Assembly: GCA_964411125.1 (NCBI GenBank) | Contig: CAYPJU010000044.1 | Span: 1-50,125, forward strand | DNA from: JBFIHF01 sp964411125 | GTDB lineage: Bacteria > Myxococcota_A > Bradymonadia > Bradymonadales > Bradymonadaceae | DNA: 50,125 nucleotides | Direction: 5' to 3' | In this document: in pieces, positions 34,677 to 43,615 of the stretch | Position numbering within the stretch: position 1 is the first letter of the stretch | Layout: each line of letters begins with the position of its first letter | Translations under genes and position numbers: made by a program | The notes under the pieces: generated by a model | Databases searched by the model: none | What the model saw: only the letters and a program-made list of their open reading frames with translations | Told to the model about the DNA's origin: nothing

Positions 34677-36242
34677 ATGGATGGAGACCCCGTGCGCCTC
34701 GCGCTCATTCGACTGACGTTTACCGCCCTTGCCCTCTTTCTCTCCGCTCCGGCGTCCGCATTCTGCGGGTTCTACGTCGGAGGGTCCGACGCCGAGCTGA
34801 CGAACGACGCGACGCAGGTCGCGCTCCTCCGCTACGGCACGAAGACCGTCGTCTCGATGCAGAACAACTACGACGGGCCTCCCGAGGACTTCGCCCTCGT
34901 CGTGCCTGTCCCTCAGGTCCTGCAGCGCGAGGACGTCCGCACCCTCCCCGAAGACCTCTTCGAACAGCTCGACAGGCTGACCGCCCCGCGCCTCGTCCAA
35001 TACTGGGAGAAGGACCCCTGCGCGCCGCCGCCGCCCGCCCAAAAGCCTCCCGCAAAGGCGCTGATCGACCCGCCCATGGGAGTCAGCCTGAAGATGTCGA
35101 TGAACGGCGGACCCCCCAAGGTGAAGGTCGAAGCCGAGTTTGCGGTCGACGAGTACGACGTCGTCGTGCTGAGCGCGACCGAGTCGACCTCGCTCGAAGA
35201 CTGGCTAAAGCAGAACGGGTATCGGATCCCTGACGGCGCGGCTCCGTACTTTCAGCCCTACATCGACTCCGGGATGTACTTCTTCGTCGCGAAGGTCGAC
35301 GCCGCGAAACTCGAGACCCAACCCGGCGGCCGCGCCGTCCTCTCCCCCCTCCGCTTTCAGTACGAAAACCGCGACCTCTTCCTCCCCGTCCGCCTCGGAA
35401 TGATCAACGCGAGCGGCCCGCAGGACCTCGTCGTCTACGTCCTCGGTAGCGGCACCCGCTACGAGGTCGCGAACCGCGAGAACGTCTTCGCCCCCACCAA
35501 CATCGAGGTGACCGCCGAGGCCCGGGTCGACTTCCCCGGCTTCTACGACGGCGTCTTCAGCGCGATCATGGAAGAACACCCGGGCGCGATGGTGACGGAG
35601 TACGCGTGGGGCGCCGCCGCCTGCGACCCGTGCCCGGCGCCGGTCCTCGACGATTCCGACGTCCAGACCCTCGGCGCCGATACCATCCGGGGCGCCCCGG
35701 CCGCGGCGTCGGGCTGGACCATCACCCGACTCCACACCCGCTACATGCCCGACGACGTCGGAGAAGACCTGGTCTTCGCCGAGGCGACGCCCGTTGTCGG
35801 CGGCCGCGAGATCCCCTCCGGCGACGGGGTCGAAAAGGGCGCGGCCCCCTCCAAAGACAACGCCTTCCAGGTGCGATTTCGTATCCGAACGCCCTGGAGC
35901 GGGCCCGCCGAGTGCGACAACCCCCGTTGGGGCGTCTGGGGCGGGCCGCCCGACGATTCCGACACATCCGCGTCGGTCGAGGGCGCCATCAGCCTGAACA
36001 CGCGGGGCACCGCACCGCACGATTCATCCGTGGACGTCGCGTCGATCCTCAAGGAACCCCTCGGCAACATCGAAGTCCGTCCCGCGCGCGAGGTATCGCT
36101 CCCCCGGGCCACCCCGAAGACCCCCACGATGACCGCGACCTGCGCCACCGCGAACGGCGCCGGACACGGCATCTTCATCGGTCTCGTCGGCCTGCTGGCT
36201 CTAGTCGCCCGCCGCCGAGCTCGCACCGACCGAAGCCGGTGA
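34677..36242 (+). CDS. DUF2330 domain exported protein
   Basis: A 521-residue exported protein. A signal peptide (about 7-27) ends in a site before AFCGFYVGG, the hallmark of DUF2330 (mature N-terminus with Cys). Then VALLRYGTKTVVSMQNNY, ALVVPVPQVL and RLVQYWEKDPC follow the family. The C-terminus has a Cys, a hydrophobic helix and ARRRARTDRSR, a MYXO-CTERM-like anchor. Function of DUF2330 is unknown; members are mainly from Myxococcota and Planctomycetes. GTG at 34653 and 34692 are alternative starts; ATG 34677 is the best. It follows kinase 2 by 45 bases on the same strand. Confidence 0.85.
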   Translation: MDGDPVRLALIRLTFTALALFLSAPASAFCGFYVGGSDAELTNDATQVALLRYGTKTVVSMQNNYDGPPEDFALVVPVPQVLQREDVRTLPEDLFEQLDRLTAPRLVQYWEKDPCAPPPPAQKPPAKALIDPPMGVSLKMSMNGGPPKVKVEAEFAVDEYDVVVLSATESTSLEDWLKQNGYRIPDGAAPYFQPYIDSGMYFFVAKVDAAKLETQPGGRAVLSPLRFQYENRDLFLPVRLGMINASGPQDLVVYVLGSGTRYEVANRENVFAPTNIEVTAEARVDFPGFYDGVFSAIMEEHPGAMVTEYAWGAAACDPCPAPVLDDSDVQTLGADTIRGAPAAASGWTITRLHTRYMPDDVGEDLVFAEATPVVGGREIPSGDGVEKGAAPSKDNAFQVRFRIRTPWSGPAECDNPRWGVWGGPPDDSDTSASVEGAISLNTRGTAPHDSSVDVASILKEPLGNIEVRPAREVSLPRATPKTPTMTATCATANGAGHGIFIGLVGLLALVARRRARTDRSR

Positions 36243-36305
36243 GACGTGCCGAAGGCGAGCGGTTCGCTAACTTCGGCCCGAAGATCCCACACGACGAACG
36301 CGGTT

Positions 36306-37331
36306 TCAGGGCCTCGTGAAACCGAGCAACCACGCGTAGATGTCGTGTCCAGCGCTCAGGCTGTAGGTCTGGGACCACGAGTTGTGACCGACCCCCGGAT
36401 AGATGGTCTTCTTCGCTTCGCGGCGATTCGGACACTGCGCGACCAGGTTGTCGATCGGAACGTTCGTCCCGTCCACGGACACCACGTTGTCCATGTCACC
36501 GTGCAGGCCCCAGATCGCGAACGCCCCCAGATCGCACTCCGCGCGAGTCCACGCCCCACGACCGTCCCCCGCGATCAGCACGGCCGCGGCGACCGGCCCG
36601 TCCGTGTAGTTCGCCAGGTAGTTCCAGCTCCCGATCGCACCGCAGCTCAGCCCCGTCAGATAGATCCGTGTCGTGTCGACCTCCGCCCCGTAATGCCCGA
36701 CCGCCCACCCGATGAACGCGTCGATCGAGGCCGGCGAAGGACATCCGGTCCCCGGATTCTGCGGAGAGAGGACGATGAACGGCCGCTCCGACGGCCACTG
36801 GTCCGCATTCTGGTACCGGGGCGGGCCGTTCGACAGCACCTTCGACAGGTCCGAGTCCCCGTTTCCGTTCTCACCGATGCCGTGCCAGAAGACCAACAAC
36901 GGCCGCTTCGTCCCGTCCCCGTACCCGGGTGGAAGATACTCGTAGTACCCGTTCGGGTTCCCGATCGACTGAATCGTGACCGCCGTCAGTCTGTCCGACG
37001 AAGGTCCGTCCGGGAGGCCGGAATTCGATGCGTCGGGCGACGCGTCCGCAGAACCGCCCCCCATGTCCACTGCCCCAGCATCGACGTTCGCTCCCGTATC
37101 CCCGGCACCACCGTCGGTCCCTCCGACATCGCTGGAACCGACGTCCACGGACGCATCCGAACCCGTCTCGCGCCCCGTGTCCACGGCACCCGCGAGGTCT
37201 TCATCAGCCGCGGCGTCGGGCTGCGACGAAGCATCCGCACCTCCGTCCGAACCGGGCGGACTCACTCCGTCCTCGGGCGGACAGCCGAGCATCGATGTAG
37301 CGACGAGCAATAGAATCGACAGACGTCTCAA
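36306..37331 (-). CDS. Esterase lipoprotein (PHB depolymerase/feruloyl-esterase-like alpha/beta hydrolase)
   Basis: A 341-residue lipoprotein. Lipobox SMLGC (Cys17), then an Asp/Gly/Ala/Ser linker to about residue 110, then an alpha/beta hydrolase with oxyanion HGIG (150-153), nucleophile elbow GLSCG (Ser229), a likely catalytic Asp in HGDMDNVV and His in GVGHNSW. The likely activity is cleavage of an ester on the cell surface; substrate unknown. There is no ATG; TTG 37331 is chosen because GGAG lies five bases upstream and the signal peptide starts directly. It is an intact relative of the ectodomain of kinase 2. Confidence 0.83.
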   Translation of the reverse strand: MRRLSILLLVATSMLGCPPEDGVSPPGSDGGADASSQPDAAADEDLAGAVDTGRETGSDASVDVGSSDVGGTDGGAGDTGANVDAGAVDMGGGSADASPDASNSGLPDGPSSDRLTAVTIQSIGNPNGYYEYLPPGYGDGTKRPLLVFWHGIGENGNGDSDLSKVLSNGPPRYQNADQWPSERPFIVLSPQNPGTGCPSPASIDAFIGWAVGHYGAEVDTTRIYLTGLSCGAIGSWNYLANYTDGPVAAAVLIAGDGRGAWTRAECDLGAFAIWGLHGDMDNVVSVDGTNVPIDNLVAQCPNRREAKKTIYPGVGHNSWSQTYSLSAGHDIYAWLLGFTRP

Positions 37332-37398
37332 GAGATCTCCAATATGATGGGACGCTCCACTGTAGCCGACCGACCGGCGCCGACAAACTTGCCGAACC

Positions 37399-38460
37399 TC
37401 ACCGCGCACGCGCCATGAACTGGCCAATGTACGCCCAGCTCCAACCACTCGACGCGTGGAGATCCACCTGATACTCCCCCGCGTCGGGGAAGAAACAGAA
37501 AACCTCCGTCTTCGCGCCCCCCGCGACCTCGCACCGCTCGACCACCCTCCCCGATTTGTCCCTCACGAGACCCACGACCTTCACGTCGTCGGGATTGCGC
37601 AGCTCGATCTTCCCCTTCCGCTTCTCCACCTCCAGCCAGATGCCGCGCGGCGAAACGAGCCCCAGCCGGTTCGCCTTGAACTTCGGGTGCAACAGCGGTT
37701 GCGCCATGAACTTCGAATGGGAAAGGGCGGTCCCGCGTAGCTGCCAGCGGCTCGAGTCGGGGCGGTGCGTCCAGCCGAACACCTCGGGCGGCGCGAAGAG
37801 ATAGTCCGTTCGGTACGGCCGCTTGTCTTCGCTGTTCTCGCGGCTCAGCGACTCGTCGTTCCAGGTCGGATCGAGCAGAAACCACTCACCGCCAATCTTC
37901 GCCACGTTCCACGCATGCCGCCCCGTCGTCTGACCGTCCCTCCCCATCTTCCGGATGTCGCCGACCACGTACCGAATGTCGTCGCCGCTGATGCCCGCCA
38001 TCGCCGCGAGCAGCCGTGCGTACCCTTCACAGACGGCACGTCCGGTCGCGACGACGTCGTCCGGCTCCTGCGAAGGGCGCTTCCCCGTCAGCGCCGGCCA
38101 GTCGTAGGTCAGTTTCAGAGTGACCCAGTCGTGCATCGCTTTGACGCGCTCTTTCTCGTCGCGCACGTTGCGCTTGAACCACTTCGCGGCCTCTCGATAG
38201 TCCGACTGGTATTCGGTCGGCACCGCGGTCGCAGCAGGATGCAGCGAGTCCTCCATCGGCCACTTCGTCGTCCCCGCACTCGGCGCGACGTCGGTGGATG
38301 CCCCGATCGGTTCGGTCGACTCGGCACTCCCCCGCTCGATCACCAGACCGCCGCTCGGAGTGTCGCTCGACAACCCGAGATCGATCACCTGTCCTCGAGC
38401 ATCCCTCGGCGACCCGAGCGGGGTCAGCACAATCGCAATCGAGATTATCAGTCTTTGCAT
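37399..38460 (-). CDS. Exported transglutaminase-like protein
   Basis: A 353-residue protein with an N-terminal signal peptide (about 1-22) and a transglutaminase-like core. The catalytic triad is visible as RAVCEGYARL (Cys144), GRHAWNVAK (His182) and WFLLDPTWND (Asp197). This arrangement resembles the KY/CYK3-type branch, often peptidases or inactive adaptors; here the triad is complete. Beta-rich C-terminal domain of about 150 residues of unknown kind. ATG 38460 begins the signal peptide; the in-frame extension to 38685 is non-conserved. Same strand as the esterase and pirin genes. Confidence 0.83.
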   Translation of the reverse strand: MQRLIISIAIVLTPLGSPRDARGQVIDLGLSSDTPSGGLVIERGSAESTEPIGASTDVAPSAGTTKWPMEDSLHPAATAVPTEYQSDYREAAKWFKRNVRDEKERVKAMHDWVTLKLTYDWPALTGKRPSQEPDDVVATGRAVCEGYARLLAAMAGISGDDIRYVVGDIRKMGRDGQTTGRHAWNVAKIGGEWFLLDPTWNDESLSRENSEDKRPYRTDYLFAPPEVFGWTHRPDSSRWQLRGTALSHSKFMAQPLLHPKFKANRLGLVSPRGIWLEVEKRKGKIELRNPDDVKVVGLVRDKSGRVVERCEVAGGAKTEVFCFFPDAGEYQVDLHASSGWSWAYIGQFMARAR

Positions 38461-38564
38461 GCCCGAAAGTGTAGCGGCGACCCGGCCGTTGTGCCACGCG
38501 ATGTCCCTGGGTTCCGGGGCGCGCCACCGGGCGAAGCGGTCGTTCTCACCAAACACGATTCTCC

Positions 38565-39431
38565 TCAGATCTCTCCCGACACCCCGAAGCCCTCGGGGTT
38601 CCCGGTGAACTCCGCCATCTTGGCCTGCGCCGCTTCCGCGTCGCCCCCGATCAAGAATCCGTTGTGCCCCAGAAGACGAACCCACGGCTCATCGACCTTC
38701 GACCCGCTGAGCACGACGACGTAGGCGCCCTCTCCTCCGGACTCGAGGGTCATGGCCCCTTCGTCGGCGAGGAGGGCGAAATGATCGGCGCGAACCTCGG
38801 TCCCGCAGACCGACGCGCTCCCCTCGCGGACGTAGACCAGGATCTCCGAGTGCGTTGACGGGATGTCGACCGCTGCCGTCGACGACGGTGACATCCGCCC
38901 CAGGTGGATCGCGCTGTCGAGCCCGAGCTCCCGGAGTTCACCCGGTCCAAGTGCACAGTGCACACCGTCTGCCTCCAGCGACACGCGCCCGAGCTTGCGG
39001 AACCATGGGCGCGACTCGCGAGCAGCCGCCGGAAGCCGCAGGATGATCTGCATCATCGAATGCGATCCCGCGGAAGTCGTGTGCTCGTCGTGCACCACCC
39101 CCCACCCCGCATGGCTCAGCAAGACGTCCCCGCTGTCGAGCGGGATCGGCTCGCTCTTCGGTACGTTCGACCGCGAGGTCCAGCGGCCCCCTTCCGGGAT
39201 GATCGAAACCGCCACCAATCCGGCGTGCGGATGCATGCCAAACGGCGGCATCTCCGGCCCCTCGAGGCCCCGGGCCTCGTCGAACATCACGAAGGGCCCG
39301 AGTTCCGGAACCTCCCAGGGGGTGCCAGCCCCGTGGATGTCGGTCGACCCGATTACGCGTCGCAGCAACCCTCCCATCATCGGCAGGGTCGCGAGCACGC
39401 GGACTACGGTACGGTTCTTCGTCTGTGTCAT
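38565..39431 (-). CDS. Pirin family protein
   Basis: A 288-residue cupin-fold protein. Motif GMHPHAGLV gives two of the metal His; a further His lies in the H-D-E-H stretch VVHDEHTT, with the usual length and two-cupin arrangement of pirins. Family members include quercetinases and metal-dependent regulators; activity cannot be assigned. Cytoplasmic. ATG 39431 gives a normal N-terminus. It is divergent from an HTH protein gene with about 148 bases between them. Confidence 0.88.
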   Translation of the reverse strand: MTQTKNRTVVRVLATLPMMGGLLRRVIGSTDIHGAGTPWEVPELGPFVMFDEARGLEGPEMPPFGMHPHAGLVAVSIIPEGGRWTSRSNVPKSEPIPLDSGDVLLSHAGWGVVHDEHTTSAGSHSMMQIILRLPAAARESRPWFRKLGRVSLEADGVHCALGPGELRELGLDSAIHLGRMSPSSTAAVDIPSTHSEILVYVREGSASVCGTEVRADHFALLADEGAMTLESGGEGAYVVVLSGSKVDEPWVRLLGHNGFLIGGDAEAAQAKMAEFTGNPEGFGVSGEI

Positions 39432-39579
39432 GGTCCCTCCACTCCTTCAGAGCCTGCACGAACAGCTCCGCCCTCACAAGACTTCCGGCGCGGCCAGCGA
39501 CCGTTTCGCCCGGGGCGACGATGCGCTAATGGTGCCGCAACTCTACGCGACGACCTCCCCCGCAACCGTCACGGCGCGA

Positions 39580-40470
39580 ATGAACCCCTGGTCAGAAGCA
39601 CTCGAACGATACGCAGACACCGTCGTCCGGCGGACCGGCAAACTCCTCGCCACGCTCGCCACCTCGAACGGCGCCCGGCGGCGCGTCGACTGGCTCCTCG
39701 ACACCCTCTTTGTCGCGGTCGTCGACGAGCTCGAAGCGCAGAACGTCCCCCGGCGCGTCGTCGCCGACATGTTCGGAACGAGTCATCGAACGCTGCAGCG
39801 CCGCTACGCGGCGGCCGTGCAATCGAGCGGGCAGCGCGGGCGATCGACCTGGGTGACGGTCATCGACCGACTGCGCGAAGGCTCGGCCACGCGTGAAGAG
39901 GTTGCCGCACAGATCACGCACGTTCCCCCCGTCGTCCTCGCGTCCGTTCTCCACGACATGCTCGAGAGCGGTTGGATCGAGTCCCACGACGGTACCCTCC
40001 GGCTCGCCGTCGAGACGGGCCGGGCGATGAGCGACGACGAGCTCCGCACCTACGTCGACGTTCGTCGACGCGCCGAACCGACCGCCACCATCGAAGAAGT
40101 CGCCGCCGACCTCGCCGTCGACGCCCAGCGTCTCGCGGCTGTCTGGGACCTCTCGGACGAGCTGGTCGTCTCGGCGGAAGGCGAGAACCGATGGATGGCG
40201 ATGGAGCGGTGTGCCGGGATGGTCCTCGAGCTGCTGAATGGCAGCGCCAACGACGTAGAATCGGGCCGCTACGGCGCCACGATCTGGAGTGTGCGGCTCG
40301 ACGACAAGCCTCTCGAGTTTCGAAAGAAACTGCGCGGCACCCTCCGCCGTCTCAACCAGGAAGTCATCGCCCTGGTCGAGCCCCACGCCATCCGCGACAA
40401 CGAAGGCGAGGGGCGCTGGTGGACCTTCGCGGGCTTCCAGACCGTGGACCTGCCCGACGACGAAGAGTGA
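39580..40470 (+). CDS. HTH-domain protein of unknown family
   Basis: A 296-residue soluble protein. An early segment, near residue 60, has the helix-turn-helix look RRVVADMFGTSHRTLQRRY, preceded by helical ALERYADTVVRRTGKLL. The second part (about 95-150) has another winged-helix feel (ATREEVAAQI, VVLASVLHDMLESGWI), suggesting a two-HTH regulator. The family is not recognised with certainty (it is like DUF6502-type proteins). The start is uncertain: ATG 39580 and ATG 39529 are both possible and neither has a good ribosome site. It might control the divergent pirin gene. It ends two bases before the M64 gene end. Confidence 0.68.
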   Translation: MNPWSEALERYADTVVRRTGKLLATLATSNGARRRVDWLLDTLFVAVVDELEAQNVPRRVVADMFGTSHRTLQRRYAAAVQSSGQRGRSTWVTVIDRLREGSATREEVAAQITHVPPVVLASVLHDMLESGWIESHDGTLRLAVETGRAMSDDELRTYVDVRRRAEPTATIEEVAADLAVDAQRLAAVWDLSDELVVSAEGENRWMAMERCAGMVLELLNGSANDVESGRYGATIWSVRLDDKPLEFRKKLRGTLRRLNQEVIALVEPHAIRDNEGEGRWWTFAGFQTVDLPDDEE

Positions 40471-40472
40471 CG

Positions 40473-42362
40473 CTACGGCCGGTAGTACAGCGTGCTGAAG
40501 TCACTCCAGTCGGAGCAGCCCGACGAGCTGCACGCTCGCACCGCAAACCCGTACCACTTCTCGGCCGTGTTGAGCGTCGTCGACACGCGGGTCGACGTCA
40601 CGTCCTGCGGCCGCACGTATTCGCGCCACGCCGAACCGTCGTGCCAGATCATCTTGAAGCCGTAGTGGCTCGCCCCTGAGACACCGCTCCAACTGAGGGA
40701 CGGGGTCGCGTCGGAGACCACCGACGACCGCGCCGGCTGCAGGTTCGACGGCACGCTCAACGACCCGCTGGCCCCGCTCGACGTACTCCCGCTCGACGAA
40801 CTTCCCGACGACGCGCCATAGCTGAAAGACGCGTACTGCGACGACGAGCAACCATCGCTGCTGCACGCCTCGACTTTCCACCGGTACCGCCCGCCTTCGG
40901 ACCGCACCGTCACGCGGGCAGCGGTGCCCGATGCCTCGGCCGTTCCGAACGACGCCCACGACGAACCCGACTGCCGCTGCACCGTGACCCGGTAGCTCGA
41001 CGCCCCGGACACGCGATTCCACGTCAGCCTCACCTCCTCGCTCCCTACGTTCGTACCGTTCGGTGACAGGCCCCCGGGCGCCGACGGTGTCGAACTCGAT
41101 CCCCCGCTCGACGACGGGCCACCGCTCGATCCCGAGCTCCCGCCCGAGTAGCGCGACATCTTCCGCGCGACCTCGCGCTCGCACACCGGGCAGAAGTCGC
41201 GCCCCAGCGTCCGCATCAGGCAGTCGTGCGTCGGTCGGTAGCGCCCTCGCGCGCAGTAGCCCGCCCCTTCGAACGCCCCGATCGTGCCACGCGACGCGTT
41301 CGACGGCGTCGGCAGCCTGCTCGTGTTGACCATGTCACCCCAAGGCAGGCTCCGCGCCGAGCTCGACACGTTGGGTCCCGTCGAGCAGATCCCGCCCGCT
41401 CGCGGCGTATCGTACTCGTCCATCAACCCGAACAGCGCGTGCCCCAGCTCGTGCGCCACCGTCTCCACCACGTGTCCCGGCCGCGAAGTCACGATGATCC
41501 CGTCGCGAGCGCACGCACCCGTCTGCGTTCGATTCACCAGCACCACGACGACCTCCGCCCCGATCTGGTCCCCGATGCTCTGCGCCGCCGCCTGCCCCCG
41601 CGAATTCGCGAAGAAGACGCACCGCGAAACCCCCGAGATCCCCGACGCCGTCTCGAACGCCGTGTCACGCGGCCGACCGCTAGAACCCGTCCCCGACGAC
41701 CGCGACTTCACGTCCTGCCGCCACACGTTGTAGCGATTCCAGTACTGCCGATAACCGTCGCGCCCCGCGAGCCCGCGCGTGATGCTCTCCACGTGCCGAC
41801 GGAACTGCCCCATCTCCGACTCCCGGTAACCTTCGGGGAGAAACAGGATGTCGACCTTGCTCGACGCGGACCCGTGGTCGACGATCTTCGCCGCTCCCCC
41901 CATCACGTCCCCCTGACGCAGCAGCTCCGAACGTCGCGTGACGGGCGCCGACGGATCGAGCTCGACCTCGCCGAGCGGCGAGCCGTCCGACGCCCACAGC
42001 CCGAGCGTGCCCTTCACGGCCGGTACCCTCACTTCGAAGAGCCCCGTAGGCGCGAGCACCAGCTCCGGCGCCGGATTGCCGTCCTCGTCGAACTCGCTCC
42101 GCAGCACCCTCGCGTCCGCGATCTCTCCGGCCAGCGAAGCGCTTCCATCCGCCGGTTCGAAGACCCACGCGACCCCCTCGCCTTCCACTTCGACCGGCTC
42201 CTCTTCGGTCGCCTCCCGCAACCCCACCACCTGCAGCCCCTCGGCGTCCATCGCGACGGTGACGCTCAACACTCCGTCGTAGTGGTAGGTCTCGACCGCC
42301 CCCTGACAGGCGCCGGCGAGCAAAAACGACAGCGCGAACACGACTCGAAAGATACGACGCAC
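40473..42362 (-). CDS. M64-family metallopeptidase lipoprotein with two FN3-like domains
   Basis: A 629-residue lipoprotein. Lipobox LLAGAC (Cys19), then an N-terminal beta domain (about 25-150). The catalytic M64 domain has VVVVLVNRT, then the zinc motif HELGHALFGLMDEYD (near residue 304) and a Cys-rich segment CLMRTLGRDFCPVC. A Ser/Gly-rich linker follows, then two FN3-like domains (about 440-530 and 540-629). M64 peptidases include IgA protease of Clostridium ramosum; target here unknown, probably surface-bound. ATG 42362 with signal peptide. It is convergent with the HTH protein gene, ending two bases apart. Confidence 0.88.
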   Translation of the reverse strand: MRRIFRVVFALSFLLAGACQGAVETYHYDGVLSVTVAMDAEGLQVVGLREATEEEPVEVEGEGVAWVFEPADGSASLAGEIADARVLRSEFDEDGNPAPELVLAPTGLFEVRVPAVKGTLGLWASDGSPLGEVELDPSAPVTRRSELLRQGDVMGGAAKIVDHGSASSKVDILFLPEGYRESEMGQFRRHVESITRGLAGRDGYRQYWNRYNVWRQDVKSRSSGTGSSGRPRDTAFETASGISGVSRCVFFANSRGQAAAQSIGDQIGAEVVVVLVNRTQTGACARDGIIVTSRPGHVVETVAHELGHALFGLMDEYDTPRAGGICSTGPNVSSSARSLPWGDMVNTSRLPTPSNASRGTIGAFEGAGYCARGRYRPTHDCLMRTLGRDFCPVCEREVARKMSRYSGGSSGSSGGPSSSGGSSSTPSAPGGLSPNGTNVGSEEVRLTWNRVSGASSYRVTVQRQSGSSWASFGTAEASGTAARVTVRSEGGRYRWKVEACSSDGCSSSQYASFSYGASSGSSSSGSTSSGASGSLSVPSNLQPARSSVVSDATPSLSWSGVSGASHYGFKMIWHDGSAWREYVRPQDVTSTRVSTTLNTAEKWYGFAVRACSSSGCSDWSDFSTLYYRP

Positions 42363-42477
42363 GAAACCTCCACGACTACAGGTTCAGTGCGGCAATGTAG
42401 GGAATCGAACGACACACCACGTACGTCAAAAATGACGCACGCGGCCCAGACGGGGACCGGTGCTCACGCCGCAGCAG

Positions 42478-43413
42478 TCAGGGACGAACCGTCCAATGGA
42501 ACGTCGAGATCTCGCGCTTCTCGCTACGCACCTCGGACGTCTCCCCGTCGATCGTGGCGACCATCGACGTGATCAGCTCGGACTCGACCCGATGGGGGAC
42601 GAGCGTCTCTTCTTCTGTCACGATCGACACGCGACGAGCACCCCGCAGGTCGTCGACGACCGGCAGGCCTCCCACGGCGGCGAACAGGTCGCCGATCTCC
42701 TCCTGCAGCTCGTCGGGCCCGAGCTTCTGAAGGAGCTCGAGCTCCACGCACCCACGCTCGGCCCCGCTCCCCGCCCCATCGCAAGGAACGCGGCCGATCG
42801 CCCGAACGAAGACCTCTTCGTTCGCGTACGACTCCCCGAGCTCCAGGGTCGCTCCCGCCCAGACCCCCACCCAGGCATGCCAGCGCTTCCTCGCCTTCTC
42901 GCGCGTCATCCCCACGAAATCGACGCCCGCGAGACGCCGACGGACCGCCTCCGGATCCGCGCTCTCCTTCGCGAGCGCCTCGGTGATCGCGTCGTGCCTC
43001 TCCTGCACCCGTTCGGGATCTGCCAGGCCGACGAAACGACCGTCGTCCCCGGCGACGAACGGGGCCATCCAGTCGCGCGCCTCCCGGCCGCCGCCCGCCT
43101 GCACATCGCCCTCCGGATCGTCCACGTCCACCCGAAGCCCCCTCTCGGCCGGCGCCGTGCGAAGCTGCAACCTCCCCTCCGATTTCGAGACGTCCCGTCG
43201 CTCCTCCCCCACCATCGTGACTTCGGTGACGACGACGTCCATCACCGCACTCATCTGCTCGGTCCAGCCGAACTCGAGCGCCACGGTGCCGATGCGCCCC
43301 TCCGATGTCTGCGGCTCCCCCACCGCAGGCGCCTGCGCGTCCGGCTTCGGAGCCTCCGCCGACCGACAGCCGAAGACGAGGAGAAATGCCAGGATTGTCC
43401 TTGTGCGTTCCAT
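42478..43413 (-). CDS. Putative lipoprotein, unknown function
   Basis: A 311-residue lipoprotein with lipobox LLVFGC (Cys16) and a short Ala/Pro linker to about 36. The globular part is beta-rich at first and helical later, with one Cys pair (CDG...RGCVELELLQ). I do not recognise it. Start ATG 43413 begins the signal peptide; the frame is open 28 codons further up but without a signal. It lies 115 bases upstream of the M64 gene on the same strand. Confidence 0.7.
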   Translation of the reverse strand: MERTRTILAFLLVFGCRSAEAPKPDAQAPAVGEPQTSEGRIGTVALEFGWTEQMSAVMDVVVTEVTMVGEERRDVSKSEGRLQLRTAPAERGLRVDVDDPEGDVQAGGGREARDWMAPFVAGDDGRFVGLADPERVQERHDAITEALAKESADPEAVRRRLAGVDFVGMTREKARKRWHAWVGVWAGATLELGESYANEEVFVRAIGRVPCDGAGSGAERGCVELELLQKLGPDELQEEIGDLFAAVGGLPVVDDLRGARRVSIVTEEETLVPHRVESELITSMVATIDGETSEVRSEKREISTFHWTVRP

Positions 43414-43615
43414 CTTTGGCTCCTCGGAACTACCGCGCTCCCCGCGTCGGTCCCAACGTCGGGGACGACGTCGAGAGCGCTCGCAATCCGACACCACTCT
43501 GTCCTACAATGCAACGACTCCAACCAGGATCGACATGCAAACCCGCACCTCGTCACGGCCGACATGCGCCGCGGGGCGCGGACGTCCGATGTGAACCTGC
43601 AACCGTGAGCTGCTC

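Noticed and set aside
10018..37345. Identical TTGAGACGTCT at the start of two lipoprotein genes (10018 plus, 37331 minus)
   Set aside because: Both encode the same Met-Arg-Arg-Leu signal-peptide start, so the shared bases are explained by coding and chance.
42424..42437. CGTCA-aaaa-TGACG inverted repeat before the M64 gene
   Set aside because: The arms are only five bases and no second copy or promoter partner is seen, so it is not above chance for this length.
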